Assembly (NCBI GenBank): GCA_902168085.1
Contig: CABHOP010000022.1
Span: 1-64,000, forward strand
Reading direction: 5' to 3'
DNA length: 64,000 bases
Source of the DNA: an uncultured Bacteroides sp.
GTDB lineage: Bacteria; Bacteroidota; Bacteroidia; Chitinophagales; Chitinophagaceae
Position 1 is the first letter of the stretch, and every line of letters starts with the position of its first letter. This document shows, piece by piece, positions 45,375-54,602 of the stretch. Under the pieces are notes generated by a model. That model saw only the letters and a program-made list of their open reading frames with translations, was not told the origin of the DNA and did no database searches. A program made the position numbers and the translations under genes.

Positions 45375-45923
45375 TTAATTACTATAATGTTTTCTCAACA
45401 ATTGTATAGCATGCCGCATACGGGTTTTAACCGTACCCAGCGGTATTTCAAGCGTTTTCGCTATCTCATCCAATGTATATCCTTTGAAATAGGCAAGCTC
45501 TACGATAGCCTGGTATTCCGGCTTCAACTCATGCACTGCTGCCTTCAGCCCTATAGTATCTGTCTTCTGCTCGGTCTTCATTCCTTCCCTCACACTATAT
45601 ACGGCATCTTCCCCCGTCTGGATTTTCGCCTTCATGATCTCCCCTTTCGATCTCAATTTATCTATAGAGGCATTGCGGGCAATATTGATCATCCAGGTGT
45701 AAATGCGGCCTTTTTCAGCACTGAACTGGCCTATATTGTTCCATATTTTAACAAAGACTTCCTGCAGCACATCCTGCGCAGTCTGGTCGTCGCTTATTGT
45801 CTTTTTAATGACACTATACAGCACGCCCGCATAGTTTTTATACAGGTAATTAAAAGCATCCTGGTTCTGCTGCTTCAACAGCAAAACAAGTTCCTGCTCA
45901 CTATATGTAACGGATGGTGCCAA
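45375..45923 (-). CDS. ECF RNA polymerase sigma factor (SigK-like)
   Basis: 182 residues. Region 2 (FNYLYKNYAGVLYSVIKKTI ... DVLQEVFVKIWNN ... TWMINIARNASIDKLR) and region 4 (VELAYFKGYTLDEIAKTLEI, then GTVKTRMRHAIQLLRKH) are complete. It controls a regulon under the paired anti-sigma factor. No ATG exists: the start is TTG at 45923, with an in-frame stop upstream. It follows def with a 27-bp gap in the same direction. Confidence 0.92.
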   Translation of the reverse strand: MAPSVTYSEQELVLLLKQQNQDAFNYLYKNYAGVLYSVIKKTISDDQTAQDVLQEVFVKIWNNIGQFSAEKGRIYTWMINIARNASIDKLRSKGEIMKAKIQTGEDAVYSVREGMKTEQKTDTIGLKAAVHELKPEYQAIVELAYFKGYTLDEIAKTLEIPLGTVKTRMRHAIQLLRKHYSN

Positions 45924-45950
45924 ATGACAAATGGTAGTTCAATGTAGCAA

Positions 45951-46529
45951 TTACCGGGCAAATATCATCCGGTAGTCGGTCTTTATTTTTCCGTTACTGA
46001 TATCGTCCAGCTTCTTTTTAATGAGCCTGCGTTTCAATTGTGGTAAATAATCGATAAAAAGCTTACCATCAATATGGTCATACTCATGCTGTATCACGCG
46101 GGCGGTAATACCGGTAAATTCCTGCTCATGCTCCTTGAAGTTTTCATCCATATAGCGCAAGCGCACTACCGGCATGCGGTACACATCTTCACGTATCTTG
46201 GGTATGCTCAGGCAGCCTTCATTATATGCCCATGGTTCACCATGCTCTTCTATAATGTGGGCATTGATGAATACTTGTTTTATTGGTTTCTCGTTCGGAT
46301 AGTCACGTTTGTCCTCATCGTCAAAATTCTCTACTATCTGCACGGTATCTATTACAAACAGGCGGATGCCCTTATTTATCTGTGGTGCGGCTATACCCAC
46401 GCCATTGCTGTGATACATGGTTTCCCACATATCCGCTATCAGTTTTTTCAACTCGGGGTATTCAGGCGTAATGTCATCACATTCCTTCCTCAGTATCGGG
46501 TGCCCGTACGCTACAATTGGCAATATCAT
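45951..46529 (-). CDS. def: Peptide deformylase
   Basis: 192 residues. Removes the N-formyl group from nascent proteins. All three signature motifs: GVGIAAPQI (motif 1), EGCLSIP with the metal-binding Cys (motif 2), and QHEYDH with two metal-binding His (motif 3). Standard length. Last housekeeping gene of the leftward run dnaG-ruvX-def, 36 bp after ruvX. Confidence 0.97.
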   Translation of the reverse strand: MILPIVAYGHPILRKECDDITPEYPELKKLIADMWETMYHSNGVGIAAPQINKGIRLFVIDTVQIVENFDDEDKRDYPNEKPIKQVFINAHIIEEHGEPWAYNEGCLSIPKIREDVYRMPVVRLRYMDENFKEHEQEFTGITARVIQHEYDHIDGKLFIDYLPQLKRRLIKKKLDDISNGKIKTDYRMIFAR

Positions 46530-46565
46530 CTATCAATAAATTATTAAGCTTTGCAAAGATACGAA

Positions 46566-46979
46566 TCAGGCACGGCTTTCGAGGTATTCCTGCAATATTA
46601 TAACGGCGCTGATGCTGTCTATCAGTTCCTTCTTTTCGCGTTGCTTTTTGCTAAGGCCCATCCGCGCGATGGCTGCCGATGCCATTTTAGAGGTCATGCG
46701 CTCATCCCACCGCTCGATAGGCAGGTTGGGGAATACATGCTGAAACTTACCTATGAATTTATCTACCAAAGGCGTAGCATCGGTAGCACTGTCGTCAAAA
46801 TTGAGTGGATAACCTATAATCACCTTTTCAACCGGTTCCTGTGCCATATATTTTTTCAGCCAGCCTATCAGTTCGCCGCTATCTGTAGTTTCCAGCGCGG
46901 TAGCTATTATCTGCAACGGGTCGGTAACGGCTATGCCCGTACGCTTCTTTCCATAATCGAGTGCTAAAACGCGCGCCAC
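46566..46979 (-). CDS. ruvX: RuvX/YqgF Holliday-junction-resolvase-like nuclease
   Basis: 137 residues, RNase H-like fold. N-terminal VLALDYGKKRTGIAVTD carries the first catalytic Asp; IGYPLNFDDS and the final RMGLSKKQREKKELIDSISAVIILQ complete the family. The function is probably processing of 16S rRNA precursor or a resolvase role. Start GTG at 46979, 6 bp after the dnaG stop: operon. Confidence 0.92.
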   Translation of the reverse strand: MARVLALDYGKKRTGIAVTDPLQIIATALETTDSGELIGWLKKYMAQEPVEKVIIGYPLNFDDSATDATPLVDKFIGKFQHVFPNLPIERWDERMTSKMASAAIARMGLSKKQREKKELIDSISAVIILQEYLESRA

Positions 46980-46985
46980 GGGTTA

Positions 46986-48941
46986 CTATTTTAGTTGTTT
47001 TACAATAACGGTGCCCATCTTCTTCACAATATCAGCTTCTGCGTGCTTCAGCTCTATCAGCTTTTTCAGCATAGCCATTTGGCGGTGTTCTTCTTTTTCA
47101 CCCTGTATGCGTTTCAGCAGTTCTGCCTGTACCAGTTTTATCTTCTTCAGCTCAAAGTACGTGAGCGTACTCTCTACTTCATTGATATAATTCAGTTCAC
47201 CTGCCAGTGTTTCTATACCGTACATCTTGCGCCAGTTCTCGCTCATTTCCTCGCCGGGGCGCATTATTTCTATCACGGCTTTTTGCAGGGTCGTATCGGG
47301 GTGGGTCACGAAGAAATTATACTCCGGACCTGTACCATGTTGTTGCAGGTAGCTGTAATATTCATCATACGCACGCCTTGCCAGCTCATTCTCCAGAAAG
47401 TCGGGGTCCAGTGTATGATACAGCATATCCGCCGCATGGGCATAGCCTTCCATAGGCTTATTGCCATGTTCTATCAGTACGCGTATCAGTTCCCATTCCT
47501 GGAACTCAGTGGTGTTCAGCTTCGGCGTCAGGTCCGGCTCCGGTTCTGTGCCATACACTTCCGGCGCATCGGGCATTTCCTGCTGCGGTGCATCCTGCCT
47601 GCGCGACTGCTGTTTTCGTTCCTGCTCGGCACGGTCGCGTATATACTTGTTTACAAGGTTTACCAGTTTGGTCTCATCTACCTGCAGCCTGCGGGCTGCC
47701 TCGCGTATATAGTGGTCTTGCAGGGCAAAGTCTTCCGCTTTGTTGATGAGCGAAACACTCTCTGCTATCTCATTTACCAGTTTCGATTTCTTCACCGGGT
47801 CGTCACCCGCATCGCGCATCCCTACTTCCAGCCGGAAGCTGATGATATCCTGCTTGTGCTCTTTTACATATTCATGAAAGCGCGCCGCACCCGACTTCTG
47901 TATAAAGCTATCGGGGTCTTCGCCTTCGGGCAGCAATACCAGCTTTACCGTGAAGCTTTGCGACAAGGCCATGTCTAAGCCGCGCAAGGCTGCTTTTACA
48001 CCAGCGCTGTCGCCATCATATAGTATGGTAAGGTTGCGGGTCAGCTGGCCTATTACGCGCAACTGGCCTTCGGTCAATGAAGTACCACTACTGGCCACCA
48101 CATTCTCTACCCCACCCTGGTGCAGCGATATAACATCGGTATAGCCTTCCACCAAAAAGCATTCATCATTCCGGCTGATGCTCTGGCGGCTCTGGTACAT
48201 GCCGTATAGTACACGGCTTTTATTATATAGTTCGTTCTCCGGGGTGTTGATGTATTTAGGCGCACGGTCGTTACTCTTCAGTATGCGCGCACCAAAACCC
48301 AGCACACGGCCGGTCATGCTTTGTATGGGGAATATCACACGGCCGCGGTACACATCGTAATGCCCGCGTTGCCCGTTTTTCACAAAACCGGCTCGCTCCA
48401 GCAGTTCGCTGTTATAGCCTTTCAGGGTTGCGGCTTTAAAGAAAGCCTCCCCAATTTCCGGGTTATACCCCAGTTTGAATTTCTCTATAGTGTCCTTTCG
48501 GAATCCCCTTTGCTTGAAATAGCTAAGGCCTATCACCTGCCCTTCTTCCGTATTCAGCAGGGTATCGTGAAAATATTGCGCTGCATATTCATTTAAGATA
48601 CGCAGGCCTTCTTCGGCTAATTGCTGCTGTTGTTGTTCAGGCGTACGCTCGGTTTCCTCCAGCGTTATCTTGTAATAATCGGCCAGCCAGCGGATGGCTT
48701 CGGGGTAGGTCAGCTTTTCATGCTCCTGTATAAAGGTGACCACATTACCCGCCTTGGCACAACCAAAGCATTTGAAGATACCCTTGGCTCCCGATACATA
48801 AAAAGAAGGTGTCTTCTCATTGTGAAACGGGCAATTGGCTATATGATTGGCACCCCGTTTTTTCAGGCGCACAAACTGCCCCACCACATCTACAATGTCG
48901 GCACGGTTCATCACTTCCTGTATGGATGCGGGGGATATCAT
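46986..48941 (-). CDS. dnaG: DNA primase
   Basis: 651 residues. Makes RNA primers at the replication fork. CHC2 zinc finger C37, H40, C58, C61 (NCPFHNEKTPSF ... GIFKCFGC), RNA polymerase core with TOPRIM motifs FLVEGYTDVISLHQGG and LYDGDSAGVKA, and a C-terminal region ending around a helicase-binding-like helical part. Standard length. Operon with ruvX after it (6-bp gap) and a short unknown gene before it (36-bp gap). Confidence 0.97.
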   Translation of the reverse strand: MISPASIQEVMNRADIVDVVGQFVRLKKRGANHIANCPFHNEKTPSFYVSGAKGIFKCFGCAKAGNVVTFIQEHEKLTYPEAIRWLADYYKITLEETERTPEQQQQQLAEEGLRILNEYAAQYFHDTLLNTEEGQVIGLSYFKQRGFRKDTIEKFKLGYNPEIGEAFFKAATLKGYNSELLERAGFVKNGQRGHYDVYRGRVIFPIQSMTGRVLGFGARILKSNDRAPKYINTPENELYNKSRVLYGMYQSRQSISRNDECFLVEGYTDVISLHQGGVENVVASSGTSLTEGQLRVIGQLTRNLTILYDGDSAGVKAALRGLDMALSQSFTVKLVLLPEGEDPDSFIQKSGAARFHEYVKEHKQDIISFRLEVGMRDAGDDPVKKSKLVNEIAESVSLINKAEDFALQDHYIREAARRLQVDETKLVNLVNKYIRDRAEQERKQQSRRQDAPQQEMPDAPEVYGTEPEPDLTPKLNTTEFQEWELIRVLIEHGNKPMEGYAHAADMLYHTLDPDFLENELARRAYDEYYSYLQQHGTGPEYNFFVTHPDTTLQKAVIEIMRPGEEMSENWRKMYGIETLAGELNYINEVESTLTYFELKKIKLVQAELLKRIQGEKEEHRQMAMLKKLIELKHAEADIVKKMGTVIVKQLK

Positions 48942-48977
48942 CTGTATGCTAAGGTAACTAAAAGGGTAAGTTTATGA

Positions 48978-49370
48978 CTATGGTGTGAGTGTTTCCTGCA
49001 CATCCTTTTTCAGGTCGGCAAGGAATTGCCGGGCTTCCTTTTCATGCTTATCGGTATGCAGCATAAAATAGTAGCGTTCCATCTGCAGGTCTATATCATC
49101 CAGGAAGGTGGCACAGCTTTCCATCAGCAGTTTTTTCACATCTGCCGTTTCATACGTGTTGCACACTTCTTCATGCTCCGCTATCTGCAAAAAAGCTATC
49201 ATATTGCTTATCAATAGCGGGTTGGCAGGATACTTCTGTACCAACTCTTTACACTTTACAGATATAGCTATTTCATTGCAATCATCAGCATGTATCATAT
49301 CGGCCAGCGCATCTGTGTCTGCACGCAGTGCTGCCAGCTGATCTATTACAGTGCCTATCATTTCCTTCAT
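48978..49370 (-). CDS. Small helical cytosolic protein, unknown
   Basis: 130 residues, acidic and almost wholly helical, with no signal or membrane segment. No family recognised. Its sequence has cysteine-bearing repeats of the form ADDCNEIAIS ... CKELVQKYP ... EVCNTYE. It sits immediately upstream of dnaG in the same direction and has its own -7 promoter element (49375-49382). Confidence 0.7.
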   Translation of the reverse strand: MKEMIGTVIDQLAALRADTDALADMIHADDCNEIAISVKCKELVQKYPANPLLISNMIAFLQIAEHEEVCNTYETADVKKLLMESCATFLDDIDLQMERYYFMLHTDKHEKEARQFLADLKKDVQETLTP

Positions 49371-49374
49371 GCTG

Positions 49375-49382
49375 CAAAAGTA
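49375..49382 (-). promoter_or_regulatory. -7 promoter element upstream of the gene before dnaG
   Basis: TACTTTTG on the minus strand fits TAnnTTTG, 4 bp before the ATG at 49370. This is extremely close, implying a leaderless or nearly leaderless transcript or a chance match. No -33 element. Confidence 0.35.
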
Positions 49383-49390
49383 TCGAAATA

Positions 49391-50305
49391 TCAGTTAGGG
49401 ATGATGGTAGTTGTGAAACGTACACGTTCCCGCTTTTTGCTAAACACATGCCAGTTTCCATCATATGCTATATGCTGGGGCAATAGCTTGCCATTTACCT
49501 GCATGGTGCGCACTTTCATCCGCACATCAAAATCATACACCAGCGTTTTATAGGAAAGGGAATAATCGCGGGCTACAATAGCATAGTCTGTTTTGCGAAA
49601 CCAGGTGGTGAGTTCATTATACACCACATCGTCTGCATATTCTTTTTTAGGGATGGCTTTGAATACATAGCACTCCACCCCATCATGCATTTCCGATAGC
49701 AGTTTAAAATCATACATCTTCGCCACATCGGGTTCAAATATGGCTGCTTTATCGCCCATCAGCGGCACGCCTGCCACCTTACTGCCGGGGTTAAATATCA
49801 GTTGCTTCAGGCGGTATTTATTTTTTTCTATCGTGCCCTTGCCTGCTTTCATGCTACCGGCCACTATATCGGTTTCGCCACATTCTTTGCCTTTGGTAAA
49901 GAACAGGTAAGCATACAATTCTGCCGTGTAATATCTGTATTCCCTTTTGCGGGTGTAGAAATCCCCTGTCGTCTTTTCTTCCAGCACCTGCATGGTGCGG
50001 CAGCCGTTGGCAGCGGTTTGTTTGGTTTTGCTGTATAGCGATGCCTTCACCCCCCCTTTATCATTCAGCACCTTTATATCATTGATGGATGTATAAGATG
50101 TTACCCGCAGGCTGCGAAATGCCTTATAGAAAGTAGTATCTGTCTTTACACGGCTGATAAAGCCTTTTACATCCCAGCCGCCACGCACCGCTTTTACCAC
50201 CACCTCATCCATTTTCAGCGGCAGGTTGAAGATACTGCTATCCTTTTGCTGCGCCTGTGCGGTGCAACAAATAAGCATCAGTACTATTAGCCATGCGCTA
50301 CGCAT
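49391..50305 (-). CDS. Secreted protein of unknown function
   Basis: About 304 residues with a signal peptide (MRSAWLIVLMLICCTAQAQQ, cleavage near AQA/QQ). The rest is rich in beta structure with a repeated basic/aromatic pattern (KREYRYYTAELYAYLFF, RVKTDTTFYKAFRSLRV) like periplasmic or outer-membrane-associated proteins. No family named with confidence. ATG at 50305 preferred over a GTG at 50314; it overlaps the ispD end by 8 bp, so the two are coupled. Confidence 0.75.
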   Translation of the reverse strand: MRSAWLIVLMLICCTAQAQQKDSSIFNLPLKMDEVVVKAVRGGWDVKGFISRVKTDTTFYKAFRSLRVTSYTSINDIKVLNDKGGVKASLYSKTKQTAANGCRTMQVLEEKTTGDFYTRKREYRYYTAELYAYLFFTKGKECGETDIVAGSMKAGKGTIEKNKYRLKQLIFNPGSKVAGVPLMGDKAAIFEPDVAKMYDFKLLSEMHDGVECYVFKAIPKKEYADDVVYNELTTWFRKTDYAIVARDYSLSYKTLVYDFDVRMKVRTMQVNGKLLPQHIAYDGNWHVFSKKRERVRFTTTIIPN

Positions 50306-50978
50306 GGGCAGCACGGTCTTTTAGTAATGCTTCGGCTATTATCATATCTTCCGGTGTGGTCACTTTTATATTGCTCCTTCCCCCCATCGTCAAAAACACC
50401 GTACCACCATTGGCTTCTACCACCGTAGCCTCGTCTGTAAACGCCGGCACATACTCCTGCTGAAAGGCAGGTAGTAATACATCGGCACGAAAAGTTTGCG
50501 GGGTTTGTATGATGCGCAGCATCTCTCTATCTATCGGGCGGCTGTCATCATCTTCCAGTATGCGCATGCTATCGGTTACCGGTATGGCAGGTATGGCACT
50601 ACCCTTTTCCATAGCCTGCTCATAGCATTGGCGTATCAGCGCAGGGGTTACCAGCGGCCGCACGCCATCGTGCACAAATACAATGCTATTTTCACTTACC
50701 ATTTTCAACCCGTTCTGCACACTATGATAGCGGGTTTCTCCACCTACTACAATAGTGATATCTATCCTGTCAGGAAAAGATTGCAGTACCATTTGCGCAT
50801 AGCTCAGCTGGTCTTCCGGCAGCACTAATACCAGTTGCATATCATCATACGCATCGGCAAAAGCCTTGATAGCATGATACAAAACCGTATGACCCATCAA
50901 TGGCAGAAACTGTTTAGGCACCGCACTACCCATGCGCACACCCTTGCCCCCTGCTACTATTACTGCAAATTTTTCCAT
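50298..50978 (-). CDS. ispD: 2-C-methyl-D-erythritol 4-phosphate cytidylyltransferase
   Basis: 226 residues. Third MEP-pathway step: MEP plus CTP to CDP-ME. Nucleotide loop VAGGKGVRMGSAVPKQF with the essential Arg and Lys; HDGVRPLV; IPVTDS; and the late RIIQTPQTFR and GGRSNIKVTTPEDM blocks match the family end. The frame opens at a GTG (50990), but ATG at 50978 is the family start. Last gene of the pathway in the window, ispH, is far away (20440). Confidence 0.96.
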   Translation of the reverse strand: MEKFAVIVAGGKGVRMGSAVPKQFLPLMGHTVLYHAIKAFADAYDDMQLVLVLPEDQLSYAQMVLQSFPDRIDITIVVGGETRYHSVQNGLKMVSENSIVFVHDGVRPLVTPALIRQCYEQAMEKGSAIPAIPVTDSMRILEDDDSRPIDREMLRIIQTPQTFRADVLLPAFQQEYVPAFTDEATVVEANGGTVFLTMGGRSNIKVTTPEDMIIAEALLKDRAAHA

Positions 50979-51042
50979 AGTTAATGACACCGCAAAAAAA
51001 CGGCTTTAATACCACAAGACAAAGAAAGCCTTACCCCCTCCG

Positions 51043-51129
51043 CCCCCTGAAGGGGGAACTATAAAAAATAGCCACCCGATGGGTGGCTATAAAATATCAT
51101 TCGTTCAGTTGAAAGCCCCTTCAGGGGTT
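51043..51129. repeat. C/G-block palindromic element with terminator hairpin
   Basis: CCCCCTGAAGGGGG (51043-51056) and CCCCTTCAGGGG (51116-51127) flank a perfect hairpin ATAGCCACCC / GGGTGGCTAT (51068-51090). On the minus strand the hairpin is followed by a T6 run, so it terminates the leftward peptide-transporter gene ending at 51135. The outer CCCC..GGGG palindromes belong to the same kind of element as 30100-30229. Confidence 0.75.
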
Positions 51130-51134
51130 GAGGG

Positions 51135-52625
51135 CTACTTCACTTCCTGCATCAGCTTACGCACTATGGGCGATATCGCTATCAATATAATACCTGCTAC
51201 CAGCGCATAGATACCCAGTTGCTTGTATCCATCTGTATAGGCTATCAGCTTGGTCATCAGCGATGCATTCTCATCTGCCGATGCCATACCGGCACCCAGC
51301 AAGCCCGCCACATATTGTCCATAAGCGCTGGCCAGGAACCACATCCCCATCATCATACCCCACAGTTTCTTTGGCGCCAGTTTCGTCATCAGCGAAAGCC
51401 CTATCGGCGATAGGCACAGCTCACCAAAGGTGATAACTAAGTAAGCCAGCGTAAAGATATTCAGCGATGTTTTACCGTCAGGCCCAGCAAAAAAGCGTGT
51501 GGAATAGAATATGTAAAACGCACCGGCCAGGAACAGGAAACCCAAACCGAATTTCACTACCGAGTTTGGCTCTATTTTTTTCTTGGCCATCCATACCCAT
51601 ACCAGCCCTACTACAATGCTGAATATGATAACGAATACAGAGTTGGCGCTGTTATTAACTGAATTAGGGTTAACTGAAAAGCCTAACAACTTGTCATTCA
51701 GGTTATACAACGCAAACAAACTCAAAGAGCCGCCACTCTGCTCGAAGAATGCCCAAAACAGGATGGAGAAGATAATGAATACCAATGCGGCCAGTAGCTT
51801 CCTTCTTTCCGCTGCGGTTACTTTCGTCATTTCATACCCCAGGTATATCAGCGTTACCGGGCCTATAGTGTACATAAAAATATCTGTCAATGCTGTTTCC
51901 TTCACCATTATCCACAGCAATGGTATCGTTACCAATGACCCGATGAATGTAGCTATCTCCATCGTTTTCCTTTTACCCGGTGCTGTCTCTTGCAATGGCG
52001 ACAAACCTATTGGCCCCAGGTCTTTCTGTGTAAAGATGAAGGTGAGCAAACCCAGTATCATCACCACACCTGCCGAACCGAATGCCCAGCTCCAGCCAAA
52101 GCTTTCATGCTGCCCCAGCCATACACACAGCGCACCACCCAGCATGGCACCTATGTTGATACCTGAATAGAACAAACCGAAACCCGCATCCCTTCTCGGG
52201 TCGCCTGCACGGTACAATTCGCCTACCATGGTAGATATATTCGGTTTGAAGAAACCCGTACCCACTATGGTAAAACAGGTACCTATATAAAAGAAGTCTT
52301 TAGGCGACGCGGCTATGATGAAGCTACCCGCTATCATCAGCAAACCACCCCAAAACAGCGACTTACGGAAACCCAGTATCTTATCGGCAAACAAACCACC
52401 TATGAAGGTGAATGCATAGATGAATGCCTGTATGGCACCATATTGCAGGTTGGCCGCTTTTTCATCTATCATCAGTTGGGTTACCATGAATACTACCAGC
52501 ATCCCCCGCAGGCCATAAAAGCAAAATCGCTCCCACATCTCAGTAAGGAACAGGTACCATATCTGCCGGGGATACTTCCCTTTAAAATCCTGTATCTCTT
52601 CTAATGTTGTTGATTGTACAGACAT
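51135..52625 (-). CDS. POT-family peptide:proton symporter 1
   Basis: About 496 residues, twelve or more transmembrane helices. Proton-driven uptake of di- and tripeptides. The TM1 motif ExxER (TEMWERFCFYGLRG) is intact, as is FYSGINIGA; the DK/R-rich loops (GGLFADKILGFRKS) fit the MFS/POT fold. The longer frame reaches an ATG at 52679, but ATG at 52625 (MSVQSTTLEEIQ) matches the usual POT start. Followed by a terminator; the upstream gap has a terminator belonging to the next transporter. Confidence 0.9.
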   Translation of the reverse strand: MSVQSTTLEEIQDFKGKYPRQIWYLFLTEMWERFCFYGLRGMLVVFMVTQLMIDEKAANLQYGAIQAFIYAFTFIGGLFADKILGFRKSLFWGGLLMIAGSFIIAASPKDFFYIGTCFTIVGTGFFKPNISTMVGELYRAGDPRRDAGFGLFYSGINIGAMLGGALCVWLGQHESFGWSWAFGSAGVVMILGLLTFIFTQKDLGPIGLSPLQETAPGKRKTMEIATFIGSLVTIPLLWIMVKETALTDIFMYTIGPVTLIYLGYEMTKVTAAERRKLLAALVFIIFSILFWAFFEQSGGSLSLFALYNLNDKLLGFSVNPNSVNNSANSVFVIIFSIVVGLVWVWMAKKKIEPNSVVKFGLGFLFLAGAFYIFYSTRFFAGPDGKTSLNIFTLAYLVITFGELCLSPIGLSLMTKLAPKKLWGMMMGMWFLASAYGQYVAGLLGAGMASADENASLMTKLIAYTDGYKQLGIYALVAGIILIAISPIVRKLMQEVK

Positions 52626-52703
52626 CCGTAAATCTTGATTTTTAAATATGAACGCACCAAAATAGCTTTTATTTCCCATTCCCCCCTTTTATACCCCACA
52701 AAA

Positions 52704-52728
52704 AAAGCAGGGACATTGTCCCTGCTTT
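52704..52728 (-). terminator. Intrinsic terminator of transporter 2
   Basis: 11-bp stem AAAGCAGGGAC / GTCCCTGCTTT with ATT loop. On the minus strand it continues into a T run (TTTTTTTGTGGG). It ends transporter 2 before transporter 1. Confidence 0.9.
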
Positions 52729-52752
52729 CAGAATATAGTAATGCGCGAAAGT

Positions 52753-54486
52753 TTAACGCACACCATGCATCATTTTCTTCAGTTTCGGCGTGATGGCAAA
52801 CAATACGATAGATGCCACACCGCACAATACCACGAACACCATAAAGAATTCATACAGGTTGTGAATGGTAACGCCAGCAAATGACGGGTATTGATATACA
52901 ATCTGGTTTTCGGCCAGCAGTTTCAATTGATCTGCCGTTGGTGTTACGGTTTTATCCAGCACACCTTGCAGGTCTATACCCAGTGTTTCTGCTTTTGTAA
53001 ACTTATCTCCCGTTGGTGGCAGTATAGAACCCAGTGTACCTGCCAGTGCATAACCGGATGCATTCGACAGGAAGAATACACCATACAGCAGCGATGCAAA
53101 ACGCTTAGGTGCCAGCTTACCTACCAGTGAAAGCCCGATAGGCGACAGGCATAGCTCACCACATGTTTGTATCAGGTACAGTAGTATCAACCATTTTACA
53201 GCCAGCAGGCCGCTGTTGCCCAGGTCTTTTACATTGTTGGCTATGATGAAATAGCTCAGCGCTATCAGCGCCAGGCCAAAGGCTTGCTTCATAGGCGATA
53301 TAGGCTCTGCATTTTTCTTACGCAGGCTATCCCACAGCATACTGAAAGGAACGGCCAGTATTACTACGAACAGGCCATTGAATATCTGCACCATAGATGG
53401 TGGTATCTGTGTGCCCAGGAAGCTACGGTCGGTTTGGTTGTCGGCAATGAAGGTAAGTGAAGAACCTGCCTGCTCGAAAGCTGCCCAGAAGAAGATAACG
53501 AAGAATGATACGATATAAATAACAAGGATACGTTGTGTTTCCACCTTGGTCAGCGATGTATCTGAAAGTATCAGGCCGGCCAGCGTGATACCACTGCCGT
53601 ATATGAACGAATAAATAAAGTTTTGTCCAAATATAAAATGGAAAACAGCACCCAGTACAACCAAGGCTATTACTGATAAAACAAGAGACTTCGTAGAGAA
53701 GTTAGCTTTTTGTGCTTCGCCTTCTTCAAAGTCAGCAGCTTCGTTTTTAGATGGCAGGCCACCTATCGGGCGACCTTCAGGCGTTACCACATATTTATTC
53801 TTCAGTATAAAGAACGTAAGTGTACCCAGCAGCATAGCTATAGAAGCCGCCAGGAAACCCCATTTGAAAGCATGTATATCACGCACGCCGGTTGAAGCGT
53901 CTTTTACGTCGCCAATGAATGGGCATATAAACTGGCCCAGCAGCGCACCTACGTTGATACCCATGTAGAAGATAGTAAAAGCCGAATCCAGCTTTGTTTT
54001 CTCCTGCTTGGGATACAGGCTGCCCACCATGCTCGATATGTTTGGCTTGAAGAAACCATTACCGAAGATGATGATACCCAGTGCTATCCACATCAGCAGT
54101 TTTGCCGTATCAAGACTGGAATCAAAAATGCTGGCACTGGCAAACAGACACAGCTGGCCCAAAGCCATCAATGTACCACCCAATATAATACAGTTACGGT
54201 TTCCCAAAAACCTGTCGGAAATAAAACCACCCAGCATGGGTGTCAGGTAGCAAAGGCCCAGGAAGGCTCCATATATAATGGATACATCCGCCTCTTTCAT
54301 CATCAGCGAGTTTACAAGGAATAGCGTAAGCAGGGCGCGCATACCATAAAAGTTGAAACGCTCCCACATCTCCGTACCGAATAAAACCCAAAGGCCTTTC
54401 GGGTGCCCCTTCTTTACATGTGCTTCCACTTCTATGGGTTGGTCAACGATTGCACCCAGTTCCTGGTCTTTGTGTGACTCCGACAT
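52753..54486 (-). CDS. POT-family peptide:proton symporter 2
   Basis: 577 residues. ExxER motif intact (TEMWERFNFYGMRALL), followed by the MFS loop GGFISDRFLGNRNC and FYMGINVGALLGQF. Longer than transporter 1 because of a loop of about 60 residues near the C terminus (GSILPPTGDKFTKAETLGID onward) and a cytosolic loop after residue 200. The second half carries the POT pattern FEQAGSSLT. Own terminator, so it is expressed separately from transporters 1 and 3. Confidence 0.92.
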   Translation of the reverse strand: MSESHKDQELGAIVDQPIEVEAHVKKGHPKGLWVLFGTEMWERFNFYGMRALLTLFLVNSLMMKEADVSIIYGAFLGLCYLTPMLGGFISDRFLGNRNCIILGGTLMALGQLCLFASASIFDSSLDTAKLLMWIALGIIIFGNGFFKPNISSMVGSLYPKQEKTKLDSAFTIFYMGINVGALLGQFICPFIGDVKDASTGVRDIHAFKWGFLAASIAMLLGTLTFFILKNKYVVTPEGRPIGGLPSKNEAADFEEGEAQKANFSTKSLVLSVIALVVLGAVFHFIFGQNFIYSFIYGSGITLAGLILSDTSLTKVETQRILVIYIVSFFVIFFWAAFEQAGSSLTFIADNQTDRSFLGTQIPPSMVQIFNGLFVVILAVPFSMLWDSLRKKNAEPISPMKQAFGLALIALSYFIIANNVKDLGNSGLLAVKWLILLYLIQTCGELCLSPIGLSLVGKLAPKRFASLLYGVFFLSNASGYALAGTLGSILPPTGDKFTKAETLGIDLQGVLDKTVTPTADQLKLLAENQIVYQYPSFAGVTIHNLYEFFMVFVVLCGVASIVLFAITPKLKKMMHGVR

Positions 54487-54554
54487 ATTGTATTTTAAAA
54501 TTTTTATGTGCCGAAAGATAGTAAAATTTATGAGCGTTGAAACCCCTGAAACGA

Positions 54555-54579
54555 AAAATACCGCACTCGGCGGTATTTT
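54555..54579 (-). terminator. Intrinsic terminator of transporter 3
   Basis: 10-bp stem AAAATACCGC / GCGGTATTTT with ACTCG loop; minus-strand continuation is TTCG. It separates transporter 3 from transporter 2. Confidence 0.85.
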
Positions 54580-54602
54580 AAATATCGTATGACAAAAGCC
54601 TG

